Shown here: positions 13,065 through 25,454 of the stretch, piece by piece
Position numbering within the stretch: position 1 is the first letter of the stretch
Layout of the letters: every line of letters begins with the position of its first letter
NCBI RefSeq assembly: GCF_000004075.3
Contig: NC_026657.2
Coordinates: 36,566,732-36,630,731, forward strand
Length of the DNA stretch: 64,000 nt
Direction of reading: 5' to 3'
Source: Cucumis sativus
Lineage: Eukaryota > Streptophyta > Magnoliopsida > Cucurbitales > Cucurbitaceae
Program-made: the position numbers and the translations under genes
The notes under the pieces: generated by a model
Databases searched by the model: none
The model's input: only the letters and a program-made list of their open reading frames with translations
Told to the model about the DNA's origin: nothing

Positions 13065-13140
13065 GTTACAAATATAACAAAATTTGTCAAAATCTATTAA
13101 TGATAGGAGTCTATCACACTGATAGATTCTTTTACAAATA
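13065..13140. repeat. Short palindromic MITE-like repeat (ATAGCAAAAT family)
   Basis: The core TGATAGGAGTCTATCACACT is flanked by ACAAATATAACAAAATTTG on the left and a matching GATAGATTC..ACAAATA on the right. It is of the same type as the repeat at 12.84 kb. Confidence 0.5.
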
Positions 13141-13227
13141 TTGGTTTATTATTAATAAACGTTAAGGCCGAATGATAGACAGACTTTGAAATATATACAA
13201 TTTAATTTTTTTTTAAATGTTGCAATA

Positions 13228-14095
13228 TAGTTAATTAATATGTTATTTTTCATAAATATAACAAACCAGAAAAACATTTATAGTTCGTCCAACAAAAAGA
13301 TAAAAACCCATAAATCTAAGCATTTTTTTTTAAATATTACACGTTTGTCTTTCCTTTTCATCGTATTTCTTTTTCTCCTCTTTGATGATTTCTTTTTCTT
13401 TCCATCCGTTTTTCTCTCTTCTACCATTTTTCTTTATTTTTTAAAATTGTTATTTAGTTCAAGATCGTATACAAAATATAAAAAATATATATTTTTTAAA
13501 TTTTTTCAAACTATTATTTGGTTGTTTAAGTTCGTGTGCCAAATATAAAATATCGTAAAAAAATATGGTTGAGATATTGAATAGTCAAACCTAAACAATG
13601 GTGTACCAAAAAAAGCGAAATCAATTGTGTACAAAATTAAAAAATAATTTAGATTTGGATAGTCAAATATAAATCTAAACAATCGTGTACTAAATATAAT
13701 CGATCATGTACCAAATTTAAACAATCGTATATTAAAAAAAATGTTGAAAAAATCATTTAGATTTGGATACCCAAATATAAACGATCGTGTACTAACAAAC
13801 TTTGAAAAAAATGGTTTATATTTGGGTAGTCAAACTTATACGATCAAATCTAAACCATCGCGTACCAAAAAATAATTAAAAAAAATCATTTAGATTTTGC
13901 TACCCAAATTTAAACATTAAATTGTAAAGAATAGTCAAATCTAAACGACTGTATATCAAATATATTATGTGTTGGGTGTCAATTAATCACAAACATTTTT
14001 TATATTTTCCATTGTAGCTAAGCTTGTGAGCTTTTTCTGTTTTTGACATTGTTCTATATCGTGTAAATATTTAAAGTTTTTTTATATTTTTTAAG
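13228..14095 (+). repeat. Dispersed repeat, copy A (CGATCGTGTACCAAAT-rich)
   Basis: About 850 bases with a CT-rich 5' part (TTTTTCTCTCTTCTACCATT) followed by many degenerate repeats of a motif close to AAATCTAAACGATCGTGTACC. It ends with TTGGGTGTCAATTAATCACA and a T-rich tail. A full second copy lies at 49.7-50.55 kb in the same orientation, and a partial inverted copy at 14.95-15.13 kb. There is no long open frame and the class is unknown. Confidence 0.75.
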
Positions 14096-14950
14096 AGATC
14101 CCTAGTTAATATTTTTAAAATTGCTACCCATAATTATTTTTTTATTACTCCAATCTCTACCACTAGCTGGAGGTTACGTTAACACTGCCTAATCAATCTT
14201 ACTTTTGACTATAAATAAATATTTTTATATCATTAATATAACTTCATACTCATAGACAAAGTCAACAACCACTAATAATCGTTGGTTGTATAGGCCTAAT
14301 CAAAATTTTAGAGACAAAATTTTAGTTCAGAAAGGTATAGGTATTAAATTGTACATTCTTGGAAATAAAGGGACAAACTTTCTCATCCAACCAAATTTCA
14401 ATTCAATCTTGTTTATAAAATGACACCTTTTATCTAGGTTACCATTTATTGTATTTATTTGGGAGGGGATGGAGTTGGAGGTTTCAACCTTATCACCATG
14501 GAAAAAAGAACTTGAAAGGAAACAAATAATGGAACTCCCGAGACACGACGAAATGTTCAGTTTCCTCTATCTTAATTAATTGCTTATAGTCACGTTCAAG
14601 TTATATATGGCCAACGTGTGTCCACTGTGTCAATGGTTTGGAAACCACAGAATAAAGTCGTGTAATTATGACTAATAAATACAACCATACAAAGTCTAGT
14701 GGACGCTATTGAATCTACTTTTGTGGAGATTATTCCAGTGACCAAAGACGTGGTCTTGTGCTCCAGTACTACTGTTGCTAGCTCACAGAACCCATGTTTG
14801 TTTTCATACTTAGGTTGCTTACGTTATTAACGATTTTGATTATATAGTTTAAAGAAGTGTGCTATATAAGTTTTATAACGAAGTCTTTTAAAATATATAA
14901 TAGATCTGTATATAGTTTAAAGAAGTGTGCGAAGAGAAAAAAATTCACAA
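14096..14950. other. Intergenic DNA, no gene seen
   Basis: Unremarkable AT-rich sequence. A less AT-rich patch at about 14.46-14.80 kb has no frame or RNA feature I recognise. Two partial copies of TATAGTTTAAAGAAGTGTGC lie at about 14.84 and 14.91 kb. Confidence 0.4.
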
Positions 14951-14954
14951 ACTC

Positions 14955-15135
14955 AATGGAAAATACAAAAAATGTCTGATTAATTGGCACCTAGCATGCG
15001 TTAAATATTTGGTGAAAGATTGATTTGGCTATTTTTTTCCTACACGATCGTTTAGATTTGATCATACACAAATATAAACGATTTTTTTTTCAAGATTATT
15101 TGATACACGATCGTTTAAATTTGGTTATGTTAGAA
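14955..15135 (-). repeat. Dispersed repeat, partial inverted copy
   Basis: On the minus strand this matches the 3' part of copies A and B. It has AAATCTAAACGATCGTGTAG, then AAAAAATAGCCAAAT, then GTGCCAATTAATCAGACATT, then a tail like that of copy A. It lies about 0.9 kb beyond copy A in the opposite orientation. Confidence 0.65.
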
Positions 15136-15559
15136 GATGTGAGGGTTTGCAAATGTTGGTTTGTTCAGTTGTGTTTTTTTTTTTTTTTTGTTGACGTACG
15201 AAAAACAGAGTGTTTAAAGAAAGTTTTAAAGAGTATTCTATTGGAATAAAGATTTTGTTTCTTTCCATTTTAAAAAATATTCTCTCCTTGCTCGTGAAGA
15301 TTTGTTGTTGGACTGGTTCTTTAATATCTACTCTCCTTTGGCTTTGATATCGTGCGAAGAGAAAATACTTTTTCAAGCAACAATCATCAGCCTGGAAAAT
15401 AAAGGTAAAAAAGACATTGAAGATCTGCTTATCAAGTTATTTTGGAGAACCAAAAGCGTGTAGTTATCTTTTGATGATGCGATTAGTTGCTGAGTATGTT
15501 TGATATTAGAAGTTTCAAACTTCTTTAGAAGATGAAAGATCTGTTTTGAAAATAATGTA
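15136..15559. other. Intergenic DNA, no gene seen
   Basis: Short overlapping open frames on both strands, none with a recognisable motif. A run of 18 T bases occurs at about 15.175 kb. Confidence 0.35.
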
Positions 15560-16400
15560 AAATTTGAAACATATTTCAAAAATAGGTCGTTGCAAAACTA
15601 TTTTTAGAAATAGGTGATTTGAGGTGTAATCATGTAACTCTTACACCTCTTCCATGAATTGGACCTCACATCTTTTATTTTTTTTTATTTTTATATATAT
15701 ACAACACTAACCCCACATTTTTTTATTTTCTAATTATTTATATATATGGGTCCCACACATTTCATTTTTTTCTCATTATTTATATATGTACTCACATATA
15801 ATAATATATATATATTAAACATTCAAATTTTAAAAATATATTTCTTTATTAAATTAATTTATTTTTTTATTTTTTTCTTTATTTATATTTAAATATCTCA
15901 ATCAATTGTTTTTATTAAATTCATTTTTTCTAATTTAATTTAATTAGTACTTAATTGAAATTATACACTTTTTTCCAATTTTCAATATTTTTTAAAAAAA
16001 TTAAATATTAACAAAATATGTTATTAAAAAATATAGTAAACAAATGAAAATAGTAATAATAATAATTAGAAGAAGTTGAAGTTACTCAAAATAATAATAA
16101 TAATAAATCAATGCACATTACTAAATGAATAAAAAAAATTTAATATATATATATTAAATATCTCAATTTTCAATTTTTCTTATTAATTCATCTTTTTTAA
16201 TTTAATTTAATTATTTCTTAACCAAAATTATATATCTTTTTCTGATTTTCTGTTTCAAAAAACACATATATTAACCAAATATGTTATTAAAAAATATATT
16301 AAACAAAACAAAATAATAATAATAAAAAAAAAGTGGAAGCTTAACCTAAAAATCCTAATAATAATAAATTTGCAATAGAAAATTATTCGTTAAGTTTTAA
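15560..16400. mobile_element. Half of an inverted-repeat element, decayed
   Basis: Shares the arm pattern of the element at 1.5-3.1 kb and the one at 44.5-45.7 kb: GGGTCCCACACATTTCATTT, ATTTATATATGT, ATTAAACATTCAAATTTT, and inner AACAAAATATGTTATTAAAA followed by AATAATAATAAT. The inner motif appears twice (about 16.0 and 16.28 kb). I cannot find a matching reverse-complement arm, so this is a partial copy. Confidence 0.5.
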
Positions 16401-17066
16401 ATTTGTAATCGAACCATTCTTGTTTTTTTCGTAAACATTAACTTTTTTTATTCAATTATAAGACTAAAATTATTTAAATATTGTTAGGATAAGGTAGATG
16501 TGAATATCAAAGTTGACGGTGGGATTCTTACACCATTCTAAAGCAAAGAAGAAGAAAATAAACAAAATGAGAACTTTACAAAATGTGTCACTCATCTAAG
16601 TATCGGACAAACACCATGATTGCAAATTTTAACCCTCAAGCCTCTCACCCAAAAAATATTTGAAGTACTCCACCCCTACATCGCAATCCTACCCATCCAC
16701 ATCTAATATATATATTATTTTCGTTCCACCATAGAAATAATAAATTTTTAAATCCATTACCGGTAGACCTTATGATATCTTCCCAATGAAATTATCCACT
16801 ACGACATGCATCCAAATTATACTCTATGAACGCATCGCTCATTTGAGTAGAGACTCTCGTTTGACACAAGCATTTAAGATTTTAAGGATATGGTTCCATA
16901 CCAATTTGTTATATGCACTGTCATGATTCTCTTATTTACTCAATTCATATGAGACTTTTGACAGTATTTCCAACAAAAATATCTTCGACTTAATTGTGTC
17001 TTGGGTTCAAAGAGCCTTCTTATAGCGCTGAACACTTCAAAAACTCTTGAACGAGCAGCACGTGAG
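16401..17066. other. Upstream region of P450 copy 3
   Basis: No gene seen. It must hold the promoter of copy 3. I see no TATA box with convincing spacing. Confidence 0.35.
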
Positions 17067-19182
17067 ATGGAATATCTCAACACCCTCTTCGGAATAATCT
17101 TTCCTCTTCTCATCTTTTTCTATCTTCTCTTCACTTGTTCCCGGAGATCAGTCGCTCAACGGAAGAGGCTCCCACCGAAGGCTGGTGGCGCTTGGCCAGT
17201 GATTGGCCACCTCCATTTACTAAATGCAAGTGAGCCAACTCACATAACATTAGCCAAAATGGCGGATGCATATGGACCAATGTTCACATTTAGGTTCGGT
17301 ATGAAAAGGGCGTTGATTGTAAGCAATTGGGATCTAGCAAAAGAGATCTTTACGACAAACGACAGAATCTTCGCGTCTCGTCCAAAGCTTGTAGCCTCAA
17401 AAATCCTTGCCTATGACTATGCCATGATGGGATTCAGCCCGTACAGTCCACACTGGCGCTATGTACGAAAAATAGCCACACTCGAACTCCTGACGAACCA
17501 CCGTGTGGACCAGCTCCAATACATAAGAGCATTTGAGGTCGAGACATGGATGGAGGAACTTTATGAGTTATGGAGGCTCAATAACAAAGGTGAAAAAGTG
17601 GTGGTGGAAATGAAAAAGAGATTGGCAGACGTAACGCTGAATACAATGTTCAAGATGGTGATTGGGAAGAAATTTTCCTCTATGGAGTATGGTAATGAAA
17701 AGTTTCAAAAGGTGTTGATAGAGTTCTTTGGATTGTTTGGTATATTTATTCTATCGGATTCGTTTCCATTTCTGAGTTGGTTAGACTTGGGAGGACATAA
17801 GAAAGTCATGAAGAAGACAGCCAAAATAATGGATGAGGTGTTTGATAAATTCCTCAAAGAGCATCGGGAGAGGATAAATAATTTTGGTGAACTACCGGCG
17901 GCGGAAAAGGACTTCATGGATGTTATGATTTCTACAGTTGAAGACGATGGACAACATTTCAATTGCCATGTTGATACTGTTATTAAAGCTACATGCTTGG
18001 TAAGCAAAATATATTAGGGTATGCAAGTCTGTCTTATAGATTATAATTGCTATTTGCTAATAATGGAAGTCTATTAACAATAGTCTTAATTCTATCAACT
18101 TTATACCATTACCACCAACACAATTATATTATCGTGCTATATTTCACATTTTAGATTTAATTAGCTTGAAAATTGTTATTATGGATTTAATTAAAAACAT
18201 TTGTAAATATAGTAAAATAAACAGAAATATTTGTAAAATATAGCTAATTTTTTTATTTTCAGTTATATTAGGTAAATATTTTCAACTATTTTCGATTTAG
18301 ACTTTTAAAATTAAAACTTAGGAAGTTTTTGTGATTACAGTAGCTTAGAAATTTTAACGTTAATTTTATATCTATGATTTTGTAACAAAAGGGGCTTAAA
18401 GTATGAAGAAATTCAACGTAGATTTATGAGTATTAGTTTGCAATGTTGAATGTTGAGATCTAGATTATTTGGTTTTTCAAAAAAGTATACATTTCATTTG
18501 TAAAATGACATATTTAGTTATGATATTAATAAATTTGGTATGATTCATTTTAACGCAGAATATGATATTAGGTGGATTTGACACAACAACAGTTACAATG
18601 ACATGGGCTCTTTGTTTACTTCTCAACAATAAAGAAGCACTCAAGAAGGCTCAAGTTGAATTAGATGAACAAGTTGGGAGAGAAAGACAAGTGAAAGAGA
18701 CGGATTTGAAAAATCTACCATATCTCCAAGCTATTGTTAAGGAAACTCTACGATTGTATCCTGCTGCACCACTGTTAGTCCCTCATGAATCTATAGAAGA
18801 TTGCACAGTTGCTGGCTATCACATACCTAAAGGAACACGCCTCATAGTTAATGTTCAAAAACTTCAAAGAGATCCACTTGTTTGGGAGGATCCATTTGAA
18901 TTTCGACCAGAAAGATTTTTAACAAGTCAAAAGAATTTTGATGTTAGAGGACAAAATCCCCAATTCATACCGTTTGGAAATGGTCGAAGGATGTGCCCTG
19001 CAATCTCATTTGCACTTCAAATAATCTATCTTACACTCTCAAACTTTCTTCATGGGTTTGAAATTGATAGACCATCAGAAGAACTACTTGACATGGAAGA
19101 GAGTATTGGATTGACAAGCCTTAAAAAAACCCCACTCGAAGTTGTTTTAACTCCACGCCTACCTTCACATCTTTATGGTTAA
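17067..19182 (+). CDS. CYP82-family cytochrome P450, copy 3
   Basis: Exons are 17067-17999 and 18559-19182, with a 559-base phase-0 intron, giving 518 aa. The frame is open upstream of 17067 but has no ATG there, and MEYLN aligns with the starts of the other copies, so 17067 is the start. An N-terminal anchor is followed by hinge LPPKAGGAWPVIGHLHLL, C-helix WRYVR, I-helix GGFDTT (316-321), K-helix ETLR (373-376), PERF and haem loop FGNGRRMCPA with Cys457. The final glycine of the haem signature is alanine, as in copy 2. Exon 2 begins N-M-I-L where the others have A/S/T. This is the most diverged member of the first sub-block, for example IEFFGLFGIFILSDSFPF in the F-G region. Substrate unknown. 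Confidence 0.95.
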
Positions 19183-20700
19183 TATTTTTTCTTGTCCTTT
19201 TTTTTAAGTTTAATTTGATGTAATAAAAAGAAAATGGTGGGGTGGGGTAATAATTCACCCTTATTTTAAATTATATCAAGTTTAGTTTTCTTTCAGTGTT
19301 CATTTTTAATCAATTTATGTCACAGTAACTTTGAACTATAAAAAGAACTAACGCTAACAAACACACAATTTTGATTATTGTTTCGTAGAGTTTAAATGCT
19401 TAGATAGTTAAAGTCTAGAGTTGGTCGATATTGGTTCAATTTATATAGCTTTAAACCTTATCAAAAACTAAAACGGTGTATTCAATAATTCTTTCAAAAT
19501 AATAGATTTAATTGGTCAATATATAATTTGATTTACTGATGTCAATAGTTAATACAATAAGTCTGGATGGTTTTAGTTGTAGAGTAGTGTAAGAAGTCCT
19601 TGGAACCAAACAAAAACTCAACATCTAATAACTCCAAATATAGGGTTTTGTGCCATTACAAAACAAAATAATCACACCAAATTTTTTGCATCATTTATTT
19701 AATCGAGAAAATAACATACTAACATTATTTGATTCGAACAAAACCGTCACTGTCTAAACAGATATCAAAATAATTGCCACTTTCTTTTTTCTTGAAATAG
19801 ATACATATGGGCCACTATCAATTATTGGGTTTTCTTGAATGTGTTCCCACCTGATATTTTGATAGTTTAAGAAAAGGTTAAATTATAGATCTAATTGGAA
19901 AAGGTTGCAACAAAGCTCTAGAATAGAATTAGAGACTGCTTTTGATAAACTTTTCATCATTGATGGGACTAAATTGGTTGACTTACTTTGATAGAGGGGC
20001 CTCAAAATGCCAGAGAGGTTCTACGATTCAACGAGAAAAAGAAGAGGAGGAAAAGAGGGGGCTGTGGGCAAAGGTGATAGGTGGATGGTGTGGTAGTAGT
20101 GGTGATGTTAAGGATGGAGAAGGGAAGGAGGAGGAGGTGGAGGTGAGAGAGAAAGAGTTTGTTATTATTTTATTCAAAAGCTTTGCAATGTCAGCTGTTT
20201 TTATTTTAAAATATGCCATGCCATTTTCATCCTACGTTGAATAGTAAAATGGAGTATTTGATAACTATAGAAATGGAAGTGTAAGGTCTTAATACCTCAA
20301 GGACCAAACATATGGTTTATCTAAACATTAGGGTCTAAAAAAGTAGTTTTCTTTATGTTTATTAGTTGAGTTTTTACTATGAAAGTAAGCAATAAAAATA
20401 TGGGCACTAAAAGATATTGTGCGTCTTCTTAAATCATTTGGAGAGTTCTTTTTATTATTCTTTTTTTTATTCATGTTAATGGGATTTGAATTATGGAAAT
20501 TGTGTCACACGTTAACTGATACTGGTGTCTATAACAATCTTTTTCATTCTTGCTTTTCCATTTTAACATATTTTTCTATTTCTTTTGACATATGAAACAT
20601 TATCAGTTATGTAAAAAGCAGAAGTGATAAACAATTACGAAGCAAGGCGGCTGAGGCACATACAAAAACATTTGCATTAGAAGCAACCATAGGGAAAAGG
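19183..20700. other. Intergenic DNA downstream of P450 copy 3
   Basis: No gene supported. A purine-rich stretch at about 20.03-20.16 kb (GAAAAAGAAGAGGAGGAAAA and GGAGGAGGTGGAGGTGAGAG) gives low-complexity open frames on both strands that are unlikely to be protein. Confidence 0.4.
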
Positions 20701-20710
20701 GCCCCAATTG

Positions 20711-20869
20711 CCTTGTGGCCTTATTGCATGGAGTTTGTTCAATGATACATATGGTTTTTCCAAATCCAAAGCTAAAATAGTTCCTGCAATGTCTGAGGAT
20801 GTAAAAGATGCATTATTAATAAAGGATATTAGAAGAAGAATGACTTCCAAACCCTTGAAGGTCCGAGCT
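20711..20869 (+). pseudogene. Chimeric gene fragments: ALIS/CDC50-like then eIF2-alpha-like
   Basis: One short frame holds two unrelated conserved pieces. Codons from 20711 to about 20767 read PCGLIAWSLFNDTYGFS, a signature stretch of plant ALA-interacting subunits (LEM3/CDC50 family, partners of P4-ATPase flippases). Codons from 20774 to 20869 read VPAMSEDVKDALLIKDIRRR and then MTSKPLKVRA, which resembles the part of plant eIF2-alpha around the IRRRMTPQPLKIRA motif. Neither protein is complete and the frame ends at 20950. Such joined fragments are typical of capture by Pack-MULEs or Helitrons. Both identities are from memory; the first is firmer than the second. It lies between P450 copies 3 and 4. 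Confidence 0.5.
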
Positions 20870-20950
20870 GTTATTGGAGATGGATTTGTACTCTCATTTT
20901 CTTGCATTCCGGTTTATTCCTACCCCCATTGTTTTAAATTTAGGTTTTAG

Positions 20951-23900
20951 CTTGTCTACTTGTTTTTTTATTTTTAACATTTGTTTTCATATATGCTACT
21001 AATAGATTGATTTTAATTTAACTTGTTGGCTTGAGAATCATGTTAATTCCTTGCTACTTTTTGCACATAATTTTGAGTGGCTTGAGATTGAATTATTTCA
21101 TTATTTTTATATGTCAGCCACAAGAAACTCAAGAAAATTATTTTTACAGAGTTTGTAGCTTATCAGAAAGTGAAGGTAGATTTTGGTATTGATTCTTTAA
21201 GTGAACTTACTCTATCTAAAGTTCTTTACAAGGCTAGTGTAGGAGATTGGATGTCAGCCACTGTAGTTCTCTTGTTGGTGGTCGATGTAGTGATGTTGCT
21301 GTAATTGCAAATCCTACTCATAAGACACGTGATGTGTGCTTATGAAGTTCTTTGTGAGTTTATTGTAGTATGTAATTTCATGCAGTGTTCTTAACTGTTT
21401 AGGTTGAGGTAATTCTGTAGTTAGGCTGAGGTAATTCTGTGTGATGTTTTGAACAACTAATCAATTTTCGACGTTTGATGAATTATTGGTACTTAATTTT
21501 AGATATTGTTTTGTACATGAAATATTCCTTTCATAATTCTTCAAGCTAGATTGTTTTAATTTAGAAATTTAATACGTGTTAGGTTGTCTAACTTATATGA
21601 TTCTAAGTCTTCAGCTTTTGTAGTTTGTTTAAATTAAGTATAAGTTTTATACTTTGTTTAATTTTTCTTTTGGTATGATTCATTTATTTTTAATTATCTA
21701 TTTTATATATTTAAGTGCAAATATTTTTGGGATAACTCCATGATCCTTCATAATAGACAACAACTCCTTCGTTTGTTAGATTTTGAAAGTTTTTGGTATA
21801 TATTGATCAATGTAATTTGTTAACAGGTTACTTACTTAAACGATCTTGGCACTTTCTTTGTTGTGAATGAAATAATTTTTGTGTTTGTTGAGAATTGTGT
21901 TGTATACAATAGAAGAAATATTATTGTTTTTTGGAAAAAAAAAAGATATTATTTGATTTGCACATGCGTAAGCAATATATACTGATACATTATTTGATGT
22001 TGATTTTTAAGTGTTTGATCATTATTAAAATTGGATTGGACAATTTGATAATTATTGAATAAAATTTGTGACAAACCGACCTAGAAACATTGAAATGGTT
22101 TACAATATCAATTTTCAAATTAGATTGTTGGACATCTATAATGTCAGCTTTAAAACTGACATCAAACTGAAACTGATATTAAAAAGTTTTAATAACACAT
22201 CAATACGACGTCGGATCAAGTTTAATAAATGTGATCTCTCCATTTAATAAGACTAGTTTTTTTCACATACCTCATGTGGATGTCATGTTATTTTTTAAAA
22301 TATAAACTTAATAATATAGGTTATAGCAGCATTGACTAAGAATTATATTTTCATATTTATCTAATGTAGAGTTATATCTTATTATTTTTTTACTCATGTT
22401 TGGAACTAATATTTCATTTTTAATATTTTTTAAGTTAGTCACCTTATTTCAAGTTGAGTTAGATAACAAAATAATTTATTTTTAAAAAAATTATATTATA
22501 TCTTTAAATTATAAAATATTTTTAAATTATATTATGTTATGAAAGATTATTGAAAGAAGGGTAAGGTATAAAGAAGAAAGAAGAAAAATAGATTTAAGTA
22601 ATATATTGAAACATGATAGCAATTACTATTGGATAATTGATGTGGAAAATTTCTGTATATATAAAATGTTAAGTTTTTATGAGATTGAATAGTTCATTTA
22701 TCTTTTTTTACTATTCAAGAATTTGAGTGTTTGTAACAAATATTCATAAGCCGTTCATAATTGATACAATAATATAAAGGTCATATAATATTTCTAAGCT
22801 ATAAATTTGAAAATGTGTAACTAAAATCATTGATTTGAATTTAGTTTCACCATATTTTAGTTTTCTAATTCTTTTGGTTTTGTGCTTTTGTATCTAATTA
22901 TAAAAAATTGAAAAACACACTCTCAAAGAATTTTTTTTTGAAATTTTAGAGTGTTGATCTATAAAAGCATAAGAAAGAGATATACTAATTTAAGATAAAA
23001 GACATAATGAAAAGTAAGGTCTTGTATCATTTTATTTTCTCATTTTAGCTAGAAAAATAAAAGAAAGATATAATAGAAAAGAATATGAAAGAAATTTTTT
23101 TATTCTACTCATTTATATAACAAAAAGAAAAATAGTTCCAACCAAATAGAAAAGTAGATAATATTTACAAAGAAATGAAAAAAAAAGAAAAAATATTTGT
23201 ACAGATCTCTAACACCGAAGAAATAAATCTTGTCTTCTTGTATTTCTCTCCTCCTAATTGATGATGCGATTTTCTAGATTCACTATTGATCTTTATCTTC
23301 ACATATTTTTTGTCTCCTTGCACTTCTATCTCTACTTAACAATGATTTGTTGTTCAAGGAAGGAATAAATATCATAAATTTATATTGAATAAATTGGTAT
23401 AGAAAGTATAGGTTAGAGAATTTTAAAAGGCTTCTTTGAATTTATTATCATGCCTATAAAAATTATTCTTCCACTATCCATGAAGTTAATTAGGGTAATA
23501 AATATTTTTGAATCAAATATTGAATGGTTAGAAAAATGAAGAGGAAGAGTTAAAATTCACCCACGGTTCATGCAAATATTGAAAATATACTTATAGTTAA
23601 AAGGATAAAATGGACTAAAAAAATTTCTCCATATCGGAGCTTTTATATATACTATATATTATTAAATTAATAAATGTGGATTAAGATTGAGTAGCTTAAA
23701 CATGCTTGAAAACAATTCATAAATAGCTTTAAACGTTTAACATGAATCATTCATAAATCATGGCTTTAAACATGTTTTGAAATACTTAAAATAAATCATT
23801 TTTCATTCACAAAACTTTGAAAGAAAAGCACTCACTTTTTAAATTTCCTCTTCTCGCAAAGTCTTCTCGGGGAGACCAAGAGGCAACACTTTAGCATTTC

Positions 23901-24029
23901 AATAAAACTCTCATTATCCCTACTTAGTTACCCAAATTCTCTCTTTTTTAATATGGATTAGCCATCCCTAGTTCTTTATCCAATTATCAGCTCCTACTTC
24001 AACTTTACACTTGTAAGTTTTTTATTTAT
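20951..24029. other. Repeat-like intergenic DNA
   Basis: No intact gene. The stretch 21117-21275 is open for about 50 codons (SHKKLKKIIFTEFVAYQ...) and may be one more captured fragment, but I do not recognise it. A short tandem GGTTGAGGTAATTCTGTAGT / GGCTGAGGTAATTCTGTGTG lies at about 21.40 kb. The sequence TGTACAGATCTCTAACACCG at about 23.2 kb repeats one next to the 9.48 kb tandem array. The rest is AT-rich. Confidence 0.4.
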
Positions 24030-24392
24030 TTTAGTCATGCTTAAAACCTTAATCTTACACGTTAACCCTTGTGAAATCAAATTTGACATCTTTTCGCCAA
24101 ACCCTTTCTTCTTGCCTAATACCATTCCGTAAATAACTTCAACCATTTAACAGCTTCCCAAGGTCTTATCACATAACTTCCTTCTCGCGAACTGCCAACT
24201 TTTCTCTCAAAGACTTTTTCTCTTGTGAGCGTTTAGACTTAGAGGTCTTACCACAAATCCTTCTTACGGACTACCTTACCGTAAGTTCTTTGTCACGTAC
24301 TAAAACTAAAATGCCTTCTTGTCCGTAACGCCAAGTTACATACTTAGTCAAAATTTTGCCTTTTAACTTTTAATTTAGGTTCGGGTCTTACA
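24030..24392 (-). repeat. 3' LTR of the gypsy element, partial
   Basis: Matches 25896-26258 of the other LTR along its length, from TAGTCATGCTTAAA to GGTCTTACA. Left of 24030 the two LTRs stop matching, so this LTR is truncated or one of the pair has a deletion or replacement. The many substitutions between them indicate an old insertion. Confidence 0.8.
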
Positions 24393-24543
24393 GTTCTTCC
24401 CTCTTAAGAAATTGCGTCCTCGAAATTTAGACAAAAGATAGTGCTTTGAAGAAAAAAAATACTACTTTTATTAATTAACTTTTGGAGTTACAGTTTTATA
24501 GTACCGAAAATAAAAGTTATAACTATTACATTTTCTTATTTTG

Positions 24544-24585
24544 GCATTCACTTCTATAATGTCCTTTCTTGCCACTCTTATAACA
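24544..24585 (-). pseudogene. Degenerate zinc-knuckle remnant of gag
   Basis: On the minus strand this reads CYKSGKKGHYRSEC. It is a CX2CX4HX4C nucleocapsid knuckle whose second cysteine has become serine, so zinc binding would be impaired. It is in a different frame from the main gag piece upstream, showing frameshifts between them. Confidence 0.7.
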
Positions 24586-24960
24586 AGTAACATTTTTTCT
24601 CCTACAAATCGCCATGTGGTTTTTTCTGCGATCATTACACTTAACCATTTCACTTAAGGTAGGTTTTAGCTTTCTTGCCTAGAGTTTCTTTTTCTCCTTC
24701 GGTTAAGTCAAAACTTGATCTTTTTAAGCCCAAACTCATTTCTATTTGTAGGGTTGCGTCTAGTAGCTGCGTAGTCGCTTCTTATCAAAATCAGAACAAT
24801 AGGGGTTCTAATCTCTTACCGCAAACCTTTGAAAAAACGCCTACACCTATCTGTCTCATCTAGGACTAACATCAAAGCATACTTTGCTAATTTCTTTTAT
24901 TTCTTTTTCATATTCCGCAATCGAGAGTTTTTCCTATTTTAGATGTACCAACTCATCTCT

Positions 24961-25356
24961 TTATTCTTCTATATAGGTCGACGAGAAATATTTATTGTAA
25001 AATATTTCTTTGAATTCCTCCCAAGTCACCCTTAATCGCCTTCCTTCCTCTAGATTCCACCAATCTTTAGCTTCTCCTTGTAATAAAAATATTGCTAACT
25101 CAAATTTTCTTTTTCCTGGACACTGCATAACGCGGAAGCATTTTTCCAATGTTTTTAACCATTTTTCAACTTCTTTGGGTCTATTGGTTCCACTAAACTC
25201 AGTAGTGGCTCCCAATGCTTTCAGTCTTTTAAATCCAAATTTCTCCTCAGGTTGTTGAGTTAAAACGTCAATCAACCTTTTCACAACTCTATTGTACATA
25301 ACTTCTTCTTGCTCTCTTCTCGCATCGGGGTTTACGGAATTAGCCTCTGAGTTCAT
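24961..25356 (-). pseudogene. gag fragment of Ty3/gypsy element
   Basis: A 131-codon frame with the classic retrotransposon gag core: KWLKTLEKCFRVMQCPG, then AIFLLQGEAKDWWN, then TWEEFKEIFYNKYF. It stops early after YIEE. Downstream gag sequence continues in other frames with stops, down to the degenerate zinc knuckle at 24.57 kb. It lies just after the primer-binding site, as expected. It is not a host gene. Confidence 0.85.
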
Positions 25357-25454
25357 TGTTGTTTCAGTTCTTCCAACAAATACTCAACTTTTAGCTCAAC
25401 TTAACTCGAATTTACTTATGTTTTGCATAAAAACATATTCCTCTGATACCAATT

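Larger units (their letters stand above)
12582..13227. other. Intergenic DNA with two small hairpin repeats
   Basis: Apart from the two MITE-like palindromes listed separately, this is AT-rich sequence with no gene seen. It contains the 3' end of copy 2, whose polyadenylation site I cannot fix. Confidence 0.4.

Noticed and set aside
13240..13548. Lys/Phe-rich 102-codon frame
   Set aside because: It is inside the dispersed repeat copy A and is not conserved as a frame in copy B.
17001..17066. Longer N-terminus for P450 copy 3
   Set aside because: The upstream open stretch has no ATG, and the other five copies start at the position equivalent to 17067.
20028..20244. Charged and Ser/Pro-rich frames on both strands
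   Set aside because: They come from a simple purine/pyrimidine-rich tract; no family resemblance.
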